From Oricola thermophila (GTDB taxonomy: Bacteria; Pseudomonadota; Alphaproteobacteria; Rhizobiales; Rhizobiaceae): a stretch of 64,000 bases of DNA. The translations under genes were made by a program, and so were the position numbers. The stretch covers positions 2,046,001 to 2,110,000 of the forward strand of contig NZ_CP054836.1 of the NCBI RefSeq assembly GCF_013358405.1, in the 5' to 3' direction. This document shows, in pieces, positions 9,944 through 19,484 of the stretch. Position 1 is the stretch's first letter; each line of letters opens with the position of its first letter. Under the pieces are notes generated by a model. That model was not told the origin of the DNA. It saw nothing but the letters and a program-made list of their open reading frames with translations, and made no database searches.

Positions 9944-11902
9944 CTAGCGACCGGACAATTTCGCCGCCGACGCGAGCGGTATGACCCGCGAGTCCCGCCC
10001 GTCGAGATGCGCTCGGTTCAACCGCGCCGTTTCCTCGAGCAGGAAGCTCCGCAATTCGGTCTCATCCTTCTCCTCCAGCCCCTTGCGGAGACCGGAGAGG
10101 ATGTCGTCTATCCCGAGATGGGCGTTCGTCAGCCGCTTGGCCATCATGATCTTCGGATGGCGCGTCGGGATCGTCGAGCCGGTATCGTACCATAGCTCCT
10201 CATGCAGCTTCTCGCCCGGACGGAGCCCGATGATCTCGATCTCTATGTCGCCGTCCGGATTGGCCTCATCCCTGACCCGCCGTCCGGACAGCGCGATCAT
10301 GTCGCGCGCCAGCTCGTAGATCGAGATCGGCTCGCCCATGTCGAGAAGGAAGGTCTCGCCTCCCCTGGACAGCGCCGCCGACTGGACGATCAGTTCGACC
10401 GCCTCCGAAATCGCCATGAAATACCGCGTCACGTGGCGATCGGTAACCGTGACCGGTCCGCCCGCCTCGATCTGCCGGGTAAAGAGAGGGATCACCGAGC
10501 CGCTGGAACCGATGACGTTGCCGAAGCGAACGGCGAGAAAATCCTGGCCGGTTCCCTTTTCCTCGGCCTCGTCGGCATAGCGGCGGACGATCAGCTCGCC
10601 CATGCGCTTGGTCGCGCCCATGACGCTGGTCGGGTTCACGGCCTTGTCGGTCGAGATGAAAACGAACTTGTCGACACCGCTTTCGAACGCGACCCTGGCC
10701 ACGACCTCGGTTCCGAAAATGTTGTTGCGAATGCCTTCGCGAACATTCTGCTCGACCAAGTGAACATGCTTGTACGCGGCCGCATGAAAGACAACGTCTA
10801 TCCTGTTCTGCTCCATCAGACGACGGACGAAGCGCTCGTTGACGACGGATCCCAACTGCCGATGCACGGGATAGCACTGACCGGCATTGGTCAGGGTCCG
10901 CGACACCTCGAACAGGGCATACTCGCTGCTGTCCACAAGGATGACCTCGCGCGGGCCGTTCGCATCCACCAGACGGGCGAGCTGCGAACCGATCGAGCCG
11001 CCCGCGCCCGTTATCAGGATACGCCGGCCACGGATGACGCTCTCGATCAGTGACTGGTCCGGCGGTATCATCGAGCGGCCGATGAGTTCGCTGATATCGA
11101 GCTTTTCCAGCGACGAGGCATCAAACCGTCCGGTATTCGTGCCGGACGACCTGTAGGGAAGCGCGCGAACCGTTACCGGCAACCGCGAAAGCTGGGCGGC
11201 GATCTTGAGTTTCGTCGAACTCGATGCGGCCGGGATGCTCAGGATGATTTCCTCGATCCCGAGATTGGTGACAACGCCTTCAAGCTGTTTCGGCGAGTAG
11301 ACACGAATGCCACCGATGTCGCGTCCGTGCATCTCGCGATCGTCGTCGACAAAACCCAGCACGTTGGCTTCCTCGGCGTCCGCGAGCGCGCGGGCTAGCT
11401 GCGTTCCGGTCTTTCCGGCACCATAGATCAAGGTGCGCCGCAGATTTCTTTTTGCAGGCGCGTGCAGCAAGAGCCACTTCGCCGTGAAACGGCTGAGCGA
11501 AACGGTCACGAATGCCAGCATGCCGTAAAGGAACGGAATCGTGCGCGGCACACCGTCACCGCCATAGCTGCCGGTAAAGAACGCGACCGCGGTCCAGACC
11601 AGCGTCGCCAGCACGACGGCCCGAAAAATGGTCAGCAGAGCCCTTTCGGGGAGATAACGCAGCACCGCCCGATACAGGCCCAGGCGGACAAATACCGGTA
11701 TGGCAATGACCGGCGCAACGACGATCATCGTGATCTGGTTCAGGTTGAACTGGTGACCGAATCCGAGCCGAAGAAGATACGCACAGGCGGCAGCTCCCAT
11801 CAGTATCACCACGTCGAGAAGCACCTGGAGGAGCTGCTTCTCGCGGCGGGACATGCGGTTGGCCGTCCGTTCCAGCCTTTTCAGGAAGTCAATGCTCGTC
11901 AT
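9944..11902 (-). CDS. Membrane-bound nucleoside-diphosphate-sugar 4,6-dehydratase (PglF/FlaA1/WbpM type)
   Basis: The 652-residue protein has four N-terminal membrane helices, a middle CoA-binding-like Rossmann domain (LIYGAGKTGTQLARAL) and a C-terminal SDR domain with ITGAGGSIGSQL and the altered active site STDKAVNPTSVMGATK, where Met replaces the usual SDR tyrosine. That is the signature of UDP-GlcNAc C4,6-dehydratases of the WbpM/PglF group. These make the UDP-4-keto-6-deoxy sugar used for QuiNAc, FucNAc or bacillosamine. I chose ATG 11902 (MTSIDFLKRLERT); an extension to 11968 has no family support. Its product would suit the SDR/phosphoglycosyl-transferase fusion at 30409-31602. Confidence 0.9.
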   Translation of the reverse strand: MTSIDFLKRLERTANRMSRREKQLLQVLLDVVILMGAAACAYLLRLGFGHQFNLNQITMIVVAPVIAIPVFVRLGLYRAVLRYLPERALLTIFRAVVLATLVWTAVAFFTGSYGGDGVPRTIPFLYGMLAFVTVSLSRFTAKWLLLHAPAKRNLRRTLIYGAGKTGTQLARALADAEEANVLGFVDDDREMHGRDIGGIRVYSPKQLEGVVTNLGIEEIILSIPAASSSTKLKIAAQLSRLPVTVRALPYRSSGTNTGRFDASSLEKLDISELIGRSMIPPDQSLIESVIRGRRILITGAGGSIGSQLARLVDANGPREVILVDSSEYALFEVSRTLTNAGQCYPVHRQLGSVVNERFVRRLMEQNRIDVVFHAAAYKHVHLVEQNVREGIRNNIFGTEVVARVAFESGVDKFVFISTDKAVNPTSVMGATKRMGELIVRRYADEAEEKGTGQDFLAVRFGNVIGSSGSVIPLFTRQIEAGGPVTVTDRHVTRYFMAISEAVELIVQSAALSRGGETFLLDMGEPISIYELARDMIALSGRRVRDEANPDGDIEIEIIGLRPGEKLHEELWYDTGSTIPTRHPKIMMAKRLTNAHLGIDDILSGLRKGLEEKDETELRSFLLEETARLNRAHLDGRDSRVIPLASAAKLSGR

Positions 11903-12157
11903 CCTCGCAACACACTTTCCGGAACAATGCCACAGATCCGCGATGCCCAGGACTCGCGCGGACACCACACAGTATTCATTATCAACCCGGAGCGCGCATC
12001 ACATATTTTCTGTCAGTCGGTATCCGAGTTTGCACAGCATTCAAGCATCCAGACAGCTACATGACGCCACGGAATGCAGCAATGCCAAGAAATGCCGAAG
12101 CGCCTGCTCCGCACGGCGCAGCAATCAGCCTGCAAATCCTTGCATGGAAATGTGAAG

Positions 12158-12232
12158 TGGCTGGGGCGGCTGGATTCGAACCAGCGAATGGCGGTACCAA
12201 AAACCGCTGCCTTACCGCTTGGCTACGCCCCA
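12158..12232 (-). tRNA. tRNA-Gln (anticodon UUG)
   Basis: Read on the minus strand, the sequence begins TGGGGCGTAGCCAAGCGG and ends in the genome-encoded CCA at 12160-12158. It is 75 bases long. The acceptor stem TGGGGCG pairs with CGCCCCA, and the T arm carries GGTTCGAATCC. The anticodon stem GCGGT/ACCGC encloses the loop TTTTGGT, giving anticodon TTG and decoding CAA. It lies alone between two polysaccharide genes on the same strand. Confidence 0.97.
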
Positions 12233-12323
12233 ACGAGATGTCCCCGGCCATCTAGCAAAGCAGTCGGCAGGGGGCAACGGCAAATTTGCCGCGGGAAGCG
12301 ACGGACGCCGATCCGTCCACACG

Positions 12324-13475
12324 CTACTTCTTCCAGGCGACCCGGGGGAAAATCCGTTTCTCGTCGATGTTGTTCTTGTACTTGAGAACGAGTTCGATCA
12401 TCCCGGCGATCACATCGTCGGTCAAATAGTGGGGCTTCAGGCCCAGATCGAGCAGACCGGTGTGGGCCGGATTGTAGTAGTGCTCTTCCATCTCCTTGCG
12501 CGGATTGTCGATCGACTTGACCGCGACGGAGAGGCCCATGCCGTCACCAACAGCCTTGATCCGCTCGGCAAGCTGATTGACCGAAAAGGTCTCGACGAAC
12601 TGGTTGAAGATGTTGAGCTTGCCCGGCTCCGGCGGATTGGCCGCCGCCAACTGGATGCATTGCAGCGTATCGCGGATATCCAGGTACCCGCGAACCTGTC
12701 CGCCTTTCCCGTAAACGGTCAGCGGCACGCCCGCCACCGCCTGGACCATGAACCGGTTCACGACCGTGCCGAAGATGTCGTCATAATTGAAGAACGAATA
12801 GAGCTGGTGGTTGCCCGACGTTTCGCTGGTCTCCAATCCGTAGACGGGTCCCTGCATCAGGTCGGTGGCGCGCAACCCGAAGGTGCGGACGTAGAACCAG
12901 ATCAGGTCGGTGTCGAGCACCTTTGTCGTGTGGTAGAGGCTACCCGCCTGACGGGGAAACAGGAACCGATCCTTCCGCCCCTTGTGTTCGATGTCGATCC
13001 AGCCCTCCTCGATATCGATGTTCGGCGTACCGTATTCGCCCATCGTACCGAGCTTGATGATGTGGCAATCCGGCTTGTGCTTCAGCACGGCCTGGATCAG
13101 GTTGAAGGTGACGTTCAGATTGTTGTTCAGCGTCAGGCGCGCCTCGTCGAAGCCACGCATGGAATAGGGTGCCGAAGGCTGTTCGGCGTAATGGACAACC
13201 GCATCAGGAAGAAACTCTTCGAAGAGCGCGGAGAACGCTTCGAAATCGTTGAGATCGACTTCGCGCGCGTCAATGTCGTATCCGGTCTCCGCCTTGAACA
13301 GCTTCGCCCGCTCAAGAAGATCGGGCACTTCGAACAAGGGCAGCGAATCCGTCTCGCGCGAGCATTCCCGCCTCAGATAGTTGTCCACCGCCAGGACCTC
13401 GTGGCCTTCCGCGGCGAACCGCATAGACGTAGGCCAGCCGAGATAGCCGTCACCGCCCATAATCAAAATGCGCAT
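12324..13475 (-). CDS. sqdB: UDP-sulfoquinovose synthase-like NAD-dependent epimerase (SQD1/SqdB family)
   Basis: The 383-residue extended SDR protein matches plant SQD1 along its length as I recall it: GGDGYLGWPT at 7-16, HYAEQPSAPYSM, KLGTMGEYGTPNIDIEEG, VYGKGGQVRGYLDIRDT, EEHYYN and a C-terminal VAWKK. The catalytic set is intact, with T144, Y181 and K185 (YHTTK), matching SQD1 Thr145/Tyr182/Lys186. SQD1 uses UDP-glucose, NAD and sulfite to make UDP-sulfoquinovose for SQDG lipid; archaeal relatives use it for glycoproteins. Here the gene sits inside a surface-polysaccharide locus, 88 bases after a 4,6-dehydratase-like gene on the same strand. No SQDG synthase gene is seen here, so glycan use is plausible. 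Confidence 0.85.
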   Translation of the reverse strand: MRILIMGGDGYLGWPTSMRFAAEGHEVLAVDNYLRRECSRETDSLPLFEVPDLLERAKLFKAETGYDIDAREVDLNDFEAFSALFEEFLPDAVVHYAEQPSAPYSMRGFDEARLTLNNNLNVTFNLIQAVLKHKPDCHIIKLGTMGEYGTPNIDIEEGWIDIEHKGRKDRFLFPRQAGSLYHTTKVLDTDLIWFYVRTFGLRATDLMQGPVYGLETSETSGNHQLYSFFNYDDIFGTVVNRFMVQAVAGVPLTVYGKGGQVRGYLDIRDTLQCIQLAAANPPEPGKLNIFNQFVETFSVNQLAERIKAVGDGMGLSVAVKSIDNPRKEMEEHYYNPAHTGLLDLGLKPHYLTDDVIAGMIELVLKYKNNIDEKRIFPRVAWKK

Positions 13476-13563
13476 GGGAAAATTCCAATATCTGTCTGGG
13501 TTGAACTATCCGCCAGGAAACGCGCCCGGCCGACGGATGTCGGCCGCGCGGCGCCATTGCGTC

Positions 13564-14685
13564 CTAGCCGGCAACCGCACGCGTCGCCGGGTATTCCAGG
13601 ATTGCCGCCTCGTCGGATGCGGTGGCGGAAGCCTTCAATCGGCGGGCCTCATCCAGAACGCCCAAGTCATGCAGGAAAGCGCGCAATTCATCCTTGGTCA
13701 GGCACGGCTCCTTGTGGGAATTGTAGACCTTGGTCATGCGGCGCCCCTCGGACTCATAGGAACTGTAGTCGATGTAACCGTAGATGTTCCGGAAGGCCGG
13801 AAGAACAACGATCATGTCGTTCCAAAGCCAGGAACGGGCGATTTCCTCTTCGTTGGTCAACTCCTCGTAGAGCTTTTCTCCCGGCCTGGCGCCGATGATC
13901 TTGACCGCGTCCCCTGGAGCCTTCTCGCCCAGTGGCGAGAGCTCCTCGACCAGTACCTCTGCAAGGTCACCGATCCGCACCGACGGCATCAGGGTTACGA
14001 AAACCTCGCCGCCGCGCATGTGAAGCATCGATTCGATGACCAGTTTCACCGACTCCTCGATCGACATCATGAAACGCGTCATGTCCGGGTCGGTCACGGT
14101 GAGCGGCCGGTTGTTCGCGATCTGGTCGAGGAAGCGAGGAATGACGGAACCGTTCGACATCGCGACGTTGCCGAACCGGGTCGAAGCGAAACGCGTGGAC
14201 TGCGTCTGCGACACCATGTTGTTGGCTGCGGTAATCATCCGCTCGCCGACGAATTTCGTCGCCCCCATGAGGTTCGTCGAATTGACCGCCTTGTCGGAAC
14301 TCGTGAACAGCACGCGCTCGACATTGCAGCGCAACGCGGCATTGATGACCGCTTCCACTCCGCGAACATTGGTCTCTATCGCGGCGCTCGGATGACGCTC
14401 GCAAAACGGCACGTGCTTGAGCGCCGCGGCATGGAAAACATAATCGACGTCCTGGAAGTGCCGGATCAAATGATCCTCGTTGCACACATCGACCAGATAG
14501 AAACCGACCTGCGGCGTCTCGATCTCGTTTTCAAGCTGCCAGAGGGCCGATTCCGAATTGTCCAGCGCCCTGACCTCGCGAACTCCCAGCGCAAGCAATT
14601 GCCGCGTGATCTCGGATCCGACCGTACCGCCGGCCCCGGTAACCACGCAGCATTTGCCTGCGAAAAAATCTGACTTGGAATTCAT
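13564..14685 (-). CDS. Soluble polysaccharide-biosynthesis SDR, UDP-N-acetylglucosamine 4,6-dehydratase-like (CapD/PseB group)
   Basis: The 373-residue protein has an N-terminal TGAGGTVGSE nucleotide-binding loop and the active-site block SSDKAVNSTNLMGATK (Met in place of Tyr), followed by RFGNVAMSNGSVIPRF and IIGARPGEKLYEEL. All of these are standard in the CapD/FlaA1 catalytic domain. It lacks the N-terminal membrane part of the paralogue at 9944-11902 and has a C-terminal tail of about 80 residues. It probably makes a keto-deoxy UDP-sugar. The exact stereochemistry (retaining or C5-inverting) cannot be read here. It is the first gene of a two-gene minus-strand unit with the sulfoquinovose-synthase-like gene. 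Confidence 0.85.
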   Translation of the reverse strand: MNSKSDFFAGKCCVVTGAGGTVGSEITRQLLALGVREVRALDNSESALWQLENEIETPQVGFYLVDVCNEDHLIRHFQDVDYVFHAAALKHVPFCERHPSAAIETNVRGVEAVINAALRCNVERVLFTSSDKAVNSTNLMGATKFVGERMITAANNMVSQTQSTRFASTRFGNVAMSNGSVIPRFLDQIANNRPLTVTDPDMTRFMMSIEESVKLVIESMLHMRGGEVFVTLMPSVRIGDLAEVLVEELSPLGEKAPGDAVKIIGARPGEKLYEELTNEEEIARSWLWNDMIVVLPAFRNIYGYIDYSSYESEGRRMTKVYNSHKEPCLTKDELRAFLHDLGVLDEARRLKASATASDEAAILEYPATRAVAG

Positions 14686-15124
14686 GTTCGTTCCCTGCCC
14701 TCCGGATTGCTACGGAATGGCATCCAATTTGAGCCGTACTATAGTCCATATCCGCGATACGATTCCCGGATCACGGCCGTTGCCTGATGTCGTATCGCGT
14801 TTCAAAGTACAAGTCAGGCCCTAAAATGCTGGACTTGAAGTCACACCTTTTTGCACGCAGACACATATTTTCTGCCATTTTCGAAGCGAATCAAACGCCT
14901 TTGCGTTATTGCGTCACCGAAACCGGAAGCATTCTGCGCGCGAGATGTCGGACCGGATCCCGAATTCCGGACCCGGTTCACAGTCATGGCGCCAATATCC
15001 TCCATTCACGATTCACCGGATGGACAAGCCGGGAAGGAACGACGGGCCGGGACGAGACCAGCCCACACTCCATGCGGGGGAAAATTCGCTTGACTTCATC
15101 GGAAGCCGCGCAGAGGAGTCTGCC
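14686..15124. other. Intergenic region between divergent polysaccharide genes
   Basis: These 439 bases separate the minus-strand dehydratase-like gene from the plus-strand ABC-exporter-like gene. The first 250 bases are more A/T-rich than the neighbours, as expected for divergent promoters. I see no convincing gene, although an in-frame extension of the downstream gene to 14909 is open. The only clear signal is a Shine-Dalgarno AGGAG at 15114-15118, six bases before GTG 15125. I could not fix promoter boxes with confidence. Confidence 0.5.
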
Positions 15125-16870
15125 GTGATCAAAGACATCCAATTTCTTGTTGCCCTTTTCGCGGACGCGCGAAGACAAGCTCCGCGACTGGTGCTGCGGA
15201 CCCAGTTCTTTCAATTGGCCAGCGCGTTCTGGACCTCCGTCATCAGCATCATCGCGTTCACCACATTCTACGTGCTCGAGAAGGGAACCCTCTCCGTCCT
15301 CGGCCACACCTACGAGATCGAGGCCACCAACTTCGTGCTCGTCACAATGTTCATCGCACTCGGCATATGCCTGTGCGCACAATCGGTATTTTTCTATCTG
15401 GAAAATTCGTCGTTGAACCGGCTTTGCCGCGTCTACGAGGAAAAGAACGTCGCGAGGGCAATAAGGCGGATCCGATCGATCGGCGTCAGCGACCTGGCCG
15501 AAATGCCGGGCCGGCTCGATCGCCCCTCGGCGTTGCGCGCCATGCAGACAGACGCCCGCTTCGCGGCGAACACGCAACGTGTCCTCCAACGGGCGCCAGT
15601 GCCGATAGTAATGATGCTGTTCGGCGTCGCGGTTCTCGCCCGCATCAACCCGACCGCCCTGATCGCGGTGCTCCTGTTTACGCTCGCAGCCGCTGTTCCG
15701 TTTGTCATACTCAGCAGAAGGGCTTCCGTAATATCGCACAATTTCGAGCGATCGGCCGCCCGCCTGACGCAAACGAAACGCTCGTGGCTCGACAAAATCA
15801 TACTCGAGAGCGGGCATTCCGCCGACCAAGAGGATGAAGACGACGACGCACATTTCCGCGAACTCGCCTCGCACACCTCGATGCGCGAATTCATGTCGCT
15901 GTTCGAGGAACGCGTGAACATCCTGAGCCAGTCCACCGCGATCGGCGGCCTCATATCGAGCGTTGCGGTCGCCATCGTGACAGGTATCTTCGCCTGGGAG
16001 GCGCTAAACGGGATGATGCCGTGGAGCTTCGTCATCCTGCATTTCGCGTCGCTCCAGTTCATTTTCCGGGCCGTGAGCCGAACGACCGGTCTTGCCGTTT
16101 CGGCCAACAGGTTCCGTACCCAGATCCAGCGCTATTTCGACTTCACGCTGGGCGGGATGCCTCCCATGTTCGGAAAACCCGCCCCGAAAACAGCATCCAA
16201 GCCGAGTGTCCCGGCGAAGCTGCCCGTCAAAATCCACCTGCCGGATGCCAAGAGCAAGAGGAAAACGTTCACGATAGCCCCCGGTCGGCGAAGCTTTGTC
16301 ATCGCCAACTCATTGATGGACCGCTTCGAAGTCTACCGGTTCGTTCTTTCGTTGGGCTACAACGACAATCCGACGCTTCACTTTCTCAATCGCCCTCATT
16401 TCGTGACGATCGAACATATCGACGATGCGGTTCCGTCTGAGGACGACCTATCCGAACCGGACCGATCGACCGCGGATCCCGACATCAAGGAGATAATCGG
16501 GGAAGATGGCCAGCCGGACAGCAGGACGGCACGCTTCATCCACCTGGTACTGACCGAGGCGGCAGCCAGTACCGGGGTGATCTTCATCGACCAGAGGGCC
16601 ATGGTGCTGCTGGATGCGGCACAGGTCGATCGGCTTCTCAAACGCCTCGAGAAGCTTCACGTTTTCTTCTATGCGACAAGAACCGTCCAGCGGACCAAGT
16701 CTTGGGGCGTGCAGGAAGCCCTGCTTTTCGACGGCACCAGCATCAGGGCACTCGGTTCGGTATCCTACATCCTCAAGAACAGAATCGAGTTCCTGAAATC
16801 GGAGGAAACGGAGACGGACCCGAAAGCGGCAGCGATGGGAACCGGCGACGATGACCTGGTCGACTTGTAG
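15125..16870 (+). CDS. ABC-exporter-like membrane protein with a degenerate nucleotide-binding domain
   Basis: I choose GTG 15125 because AGGAG at 15114-15118 precedes it at ideal spacing; this gives 581 residues. About six membrane segments (near 28-51, 66-92, 158-172, 175-196, 272-291 and 298-316), with long polar stretches after TM2 and TM4, match the type-I ABC exporter layout. After a proline/lysine linker (350-380) comes a domain in the position of the ATPase. KTFTIAPGRRSFVIANSLMD (380-399) occupies the Walker A place but has no GxxGxGK[ST]. VIFIDQ (485-490) resembles Walker B with Gln for the catalytic Glu. No LSGGQ is seen, and YATRT replaces the H-switch. It probably cannot hydrolyse ATP normally. 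Its function is unknown; a glycan-export or flippase-like role is inferred from context only. Confidence 0.72.
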   Translation: MIKDIQFLVALFADARRQAPRLVLRTQFFQLASAFWTSVISIIAFTTFYVLEKGTLSVLGHTYEIEATNFVLVTMFIALGICLCAQSVFFYLENSSLNRLCRVYEEKNVARAIRRIRSIGVSDLAEMPGRLDRPSALRAMQTDARFAANTQRVLQRAPVPIVMMLFGVAVLARINPTALIAVLLFTLAAAVPFVILSRRASVISHNFERSAARLTQTKRSWLDKIILESGHSADQEDEDDDAHFRELASHTSMREFMSLFEERVNILSQSTAIGGLISSVAVAIVTGIFAWEALNGMMPWSFVILHFASLQFIFRAVSRTTGLAVSANRFRTQIQRYFDFTLGGMPPMFGKPAPKTASKPSVPAKLPVKIHLPDAKSKRKTFTIAPGRRSFVIANSLMDRFEVYRFVLSLGYNDNPTLHFLNRPHFVTIEHIDDAVPSEDDLSEPDRSTADPDIKEIIGEDGQPDSRTARFIHLVLTEAAASTGVIFIDQRAMVLLDAAQVDRLLKRLEKLHVFFYATRTVQRTKSWGVQEALLFDGTSIRALGSVSYILKNRIEFLKSEETETDPKAAAMGTGDDDLVDL

Positions 16871-17076
16871 GACACCCGCCAGGGAATCCGCCCTCACGCA
16901 AAGCCAGCATCACCGAAAAGGCGCGACGGCCTACCGGACATGCCGGAAACGCAGAAACATGCCGATTGTCGCACGAACAACTTGAAAACGACACGAATCG
17001 CTGGCACAGGGCGTTAGCGCTTCCGGGCTCCGCACCCCCCTCCTCGCCAACGGCATTCCGCAAACAAAGAAGAGCC

Positions 17077-18210
17077 ATGATTCCCTTTATCGATCTCGCA
17101 AGCCAATACCAGCGCATCAAGGAAACCTGCAACGCGAACATCCAGGCAGTGCTCGACGGCGGCCAGTACATTCTCGGTCCGAGCGTCGAGAAGCTGGAGC
17201 GAGAGCTTGCCGATTATTGCGGGGCGAAACACGTCATATCCGTGTCAAGCGGAACCGACGCCATCTTCATGCCGCTCCTGGCGATGGATCTGGGGCCCGA
17301 AGACGCGGTCTTCCTTCCGAGCTTCACCTACACGTCCACGGCGGAAGCCGTGCTGCTGGCACGCGCGACGCCGGTCTTCGTGGACGTGGACCCGGCGACG
17401 TTCAACATCGATTGCGACCACCTGCGCCAGACGATCGCAGACGTGCGGCGCGAGGGACGGCTGAAGCCACGTGCCATCATCACGGTCGATCTCTTTGGCC
17501 AGCCCGCCGACTACGAGACCATCAACACGATTGCCGAGGAAGAAAACCTGTTCGTCATCGCCGACGCAGCGCAGGCATTCGGCGGCGCCAGCGGAGACCG
17601 CAAAATCGGTTCCCTGACCCATTGCACCGCCACGAGTTTCTATCCATCCAAACCCCTCGGGTGCTATGGCGACGGCGGCGCGATATTTACCGATGACGAC
17701 GGGCTTAACGACATCCTGCGTTCCGTGCGCAGCCACGGCAAGGGCACCCACAAATACGACGTCGTACGCGTTGGCGTAAACGGGCGGCTGGATGCCATAC
17801 AAGCGGCCGTTCTGTCGGCAAAGCTGGAAGTATTCGACGACGAGCTCGATGCCCGCGAGCGCGTTGCGCGTATCTATGACGACCGGCTCAAGGATGTCGT
17901 GGCGGTTCCGGCGCGGGTGCCGAATTCGAGGTCGGCATGGGCGCAATACACGATAAAGACAGATGACCGCGACAACCTCCAGGCAAGCGCCAAGGCAGCC
18001 GGCGTCCCGACGATGATCTTCTATCCGCGACCGATGCACCTGCAGCCGGCCTACGAGAAGTACGGCAACGGCGAGGGTTCGCTGCCGGTCAGCGAGATGC
18101 TCGGCGGACAGGTTCTCAGCCTGCCGATGAACCCCTACCTGTCCGACGAGACGGTGCACGCGATCTGCGACGCGATCTGCGGCCACTTCTCCGGCGGGCG
18201 GGCGGCCTAG
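17077..18210 (+). CDS. DegT/DnrJ/EryC1/StrS aminotransferase, WbpE/WlbC-like
   Basis: This PLP-dependent sugar aminotransferase has 377 residues from ATG 17077 (MIPFIDLASQYQRIKE), preceded by AAAGAAGAG. K192 in TSFYPSKPLGCYGDGGA is the Schiff-base lysine and D163 in ADAAQAFGG holds the pyridine nitrogen. These blocks, QYILGP and the late LSLPMNPYL closely resemble Pseudomonas WbpE, which aminates UDP-3-keto-GlcNAcA on the way to 2,3-diacetamido-mannuronic acid. A Gfo/Idh/MocA oxidoreductase two genes downstream could supply the keto sugar. The WbpE substrate is inferred; 4-keto sugars from the dehydratases are the alternative. An upstream open stretch to 16966 is ignored as untypical. Confidence 0.9.
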   Translation: MIPFIDLASQYQRIKETCNANIQAVLDGGQYILGPSVEKLERELADYCGAKHVISVSSGTDAIFMPLLAMDLGPEDAVFLPSFTYTSTAEAVLLARATPVFVDVDPATFNIDCDHLRQTIADVRREGRLKPRAIITVDLFGQPADYETINTIAEEENLFVIADAAQAFGGASGDRKIGSLTHCTATSFYPSKPLGCYGDGGAIFTDDDGLNDILRSVRSHGKGTHKYDVVRVGVNGRLDAIQAAVLSAKLEVFDDELDARERVARIYDDRLKDVVAVPARVPNSRSAWAQYTIKTDDRDNLQASAKAAGVPTMIFYPRPMHLQPAYEKYGNGEGSLPVSEMLGGQVLSLPMNPYLSDETVHAICDAICGHFSGGRAA

Positions 18211-18275
18211 CCCCCGCAAGACAGGGAAGAACGCGAAGAAGGGCGGCATCGGCGCCGCGCAGCAAGCGGAACGTG

Positions 18276-19484
18276 ATGAAGCGCAAGTCGGCACTGATCG
18301 TGACCCTCAGCCATGTTCCCGCGGACGGCAGGGCCCTGCGCTTCGCGGAAACCTTCGGCGCGGCGGGCTACGACGTTCACACCGCCGGTCTCGCCAGCTA
18401 CGCCATCGCGCCGCCAAGCAACGACCGCATCGCCGCGACCATGGTGGAGGTGCCCTCGATGCAGAAGCCGCGCCAGCTGCGCCGCCTGTGGCTCGCCGGC
18501 GCGCTGGCCACCTCCCGCCTCGTCCCGCCGCTGCGCCGCGCCGCCTACTGGGCGATGCCGGAAAGGGCCATCCTGCTCGGCAGGATCCGCGCGCACGCGC
18601 AGCGCAGGGGCCTGCGCTTCGACGTGGTCGTGGCAAAGCACTGGAGCGCGGGGCCCATCGCCATGGCGATGGCGCGCGAGCATGGCGCGAAACTCATCTA
18701 CGATGCGAACGAGCTCGGTTTCGCGGAACACGAGGACAACAAGCACTGGCAGCTGCTGGCGGCGAAACATGTGCGCGCCGTCGAGGAGACGGTCGTGCGG
18801 CGGGCCGACGCCATGACGACGATCGGCCAGATGATCGCGGAGGAATATGCGCGCGAATACGGGCTGGAGCGCGTTCCGGTCGTGGTGCGCAACATCATCG
18901 ACACGCCGCCGCAGCCCTACCGGGCGCCGGGCACCCCCCTCGCCTTCGTCTATGTCGGACTCGCCGTGCCGCAGCGCAACCTGGAAGCCGTCATCGACAG
19001 CACCGCCGACTGGGAACCCGGCCGCAAGCTGTTCCTGCACCTCACCGGCGAGCCGGGCTACATCGCCACGCTGCGCGCCCGCGCCGCGCGGCCGGAAACG
19101 GCCGGCAGGGTCGAGTTCCGCGACCCTGTGCCGGCCGTCGAGCTGCCGGAAACGCTGGCGCAATACGATGTCGGGCTGATACCCTTCACCGCCACGTCGC
19201 GCCAGAAGCGCTTCGCCGAGCCGAACAAGCTCTACCAGTACGTGTCGGCGGGCCTCGCGGTCGCCTCGACGCCGCTCGAGCAGATCGCCCGGCACATCGA
19301 CGAGCACGGCTTCGGCGCCTGCGCCCCGGGGGAAGAGCCGGCCGAGATCGCGGCGCTCGTCAACGGCCTGTCGGCAGACGCCATAGCGACCATGAAGCGC
19401 AACAGCGCGGAAGCGGCAAAGACATTCACCTGGAAGCGGGAATCGGACAAGTTGCGGTCCGTGATCGCGGAACTCGAACACTGA
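18276..19484 (+). CDS. Glycosyltransferase, GT4-like (GT-B fold)
   Basis: The 402-residue protein opens with a Rossmann strand and the GT4-type R-x-x-R-F-A block (ADGRALRFAETFGAAGYDV). It then has LIYDANELGFAEHED near the domain-1 end, IPFTATSRQKRFAEPNKLYQY, and a C-terminal helix that reaches back to domain 1. The E-P-N-K-L-Y-Q-Y segment lies where GT-B enzymes bind the donor nucleotide-sugar. ATG 18276 is preferred over GTG 18273. The stop TGA is followed directly by the ATG of the oxidoreductase gene, so the two are co-transcribed. The donor and acceptor sugars cannot be predicted. Confidence 0.87.
   Translation: MKRKSALIVTLSHVPADGRALRFAETFGAAGYDVHTAGLASYAIAPPSNDRIAATMVEVPSMQKPRQLRRLWLAGALATSRLVPPLRRAAYWAMPERAILLGRIRAHAQRRGLRFDVVVAKHWSAGPIAMAMAREHGAKLIYDANELGFAEHEDNKHWQLLAAKHVRAVEETVVRRADAMTTIGQMIAEEYAREYGLERVPVVVRNIIDTPPQPYRAPGTPLAFVYVGLAVPQRNLEAVIDSTADWEPGRKLFLHLTGEPGYIATLRARAARPETAGRVEFRDPVPAVELPETLAQYDVGLIPFTATSRQKRFAEPNKLYQYVSAGLAVASTPLEQIARHIDEHGFGACAPGEEPAEIAALVNGLSADAIATMKRNSAEAAKTFTWKRESDKLRSVIAELEH

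Noticed and set aside
12158..12232. tRNA-Gln as an island attachment site
   Set aside because: I found no integrase and no second copy of the tRNA 3' end nearby, and the genes on both sides are of the same polysaccharide type.
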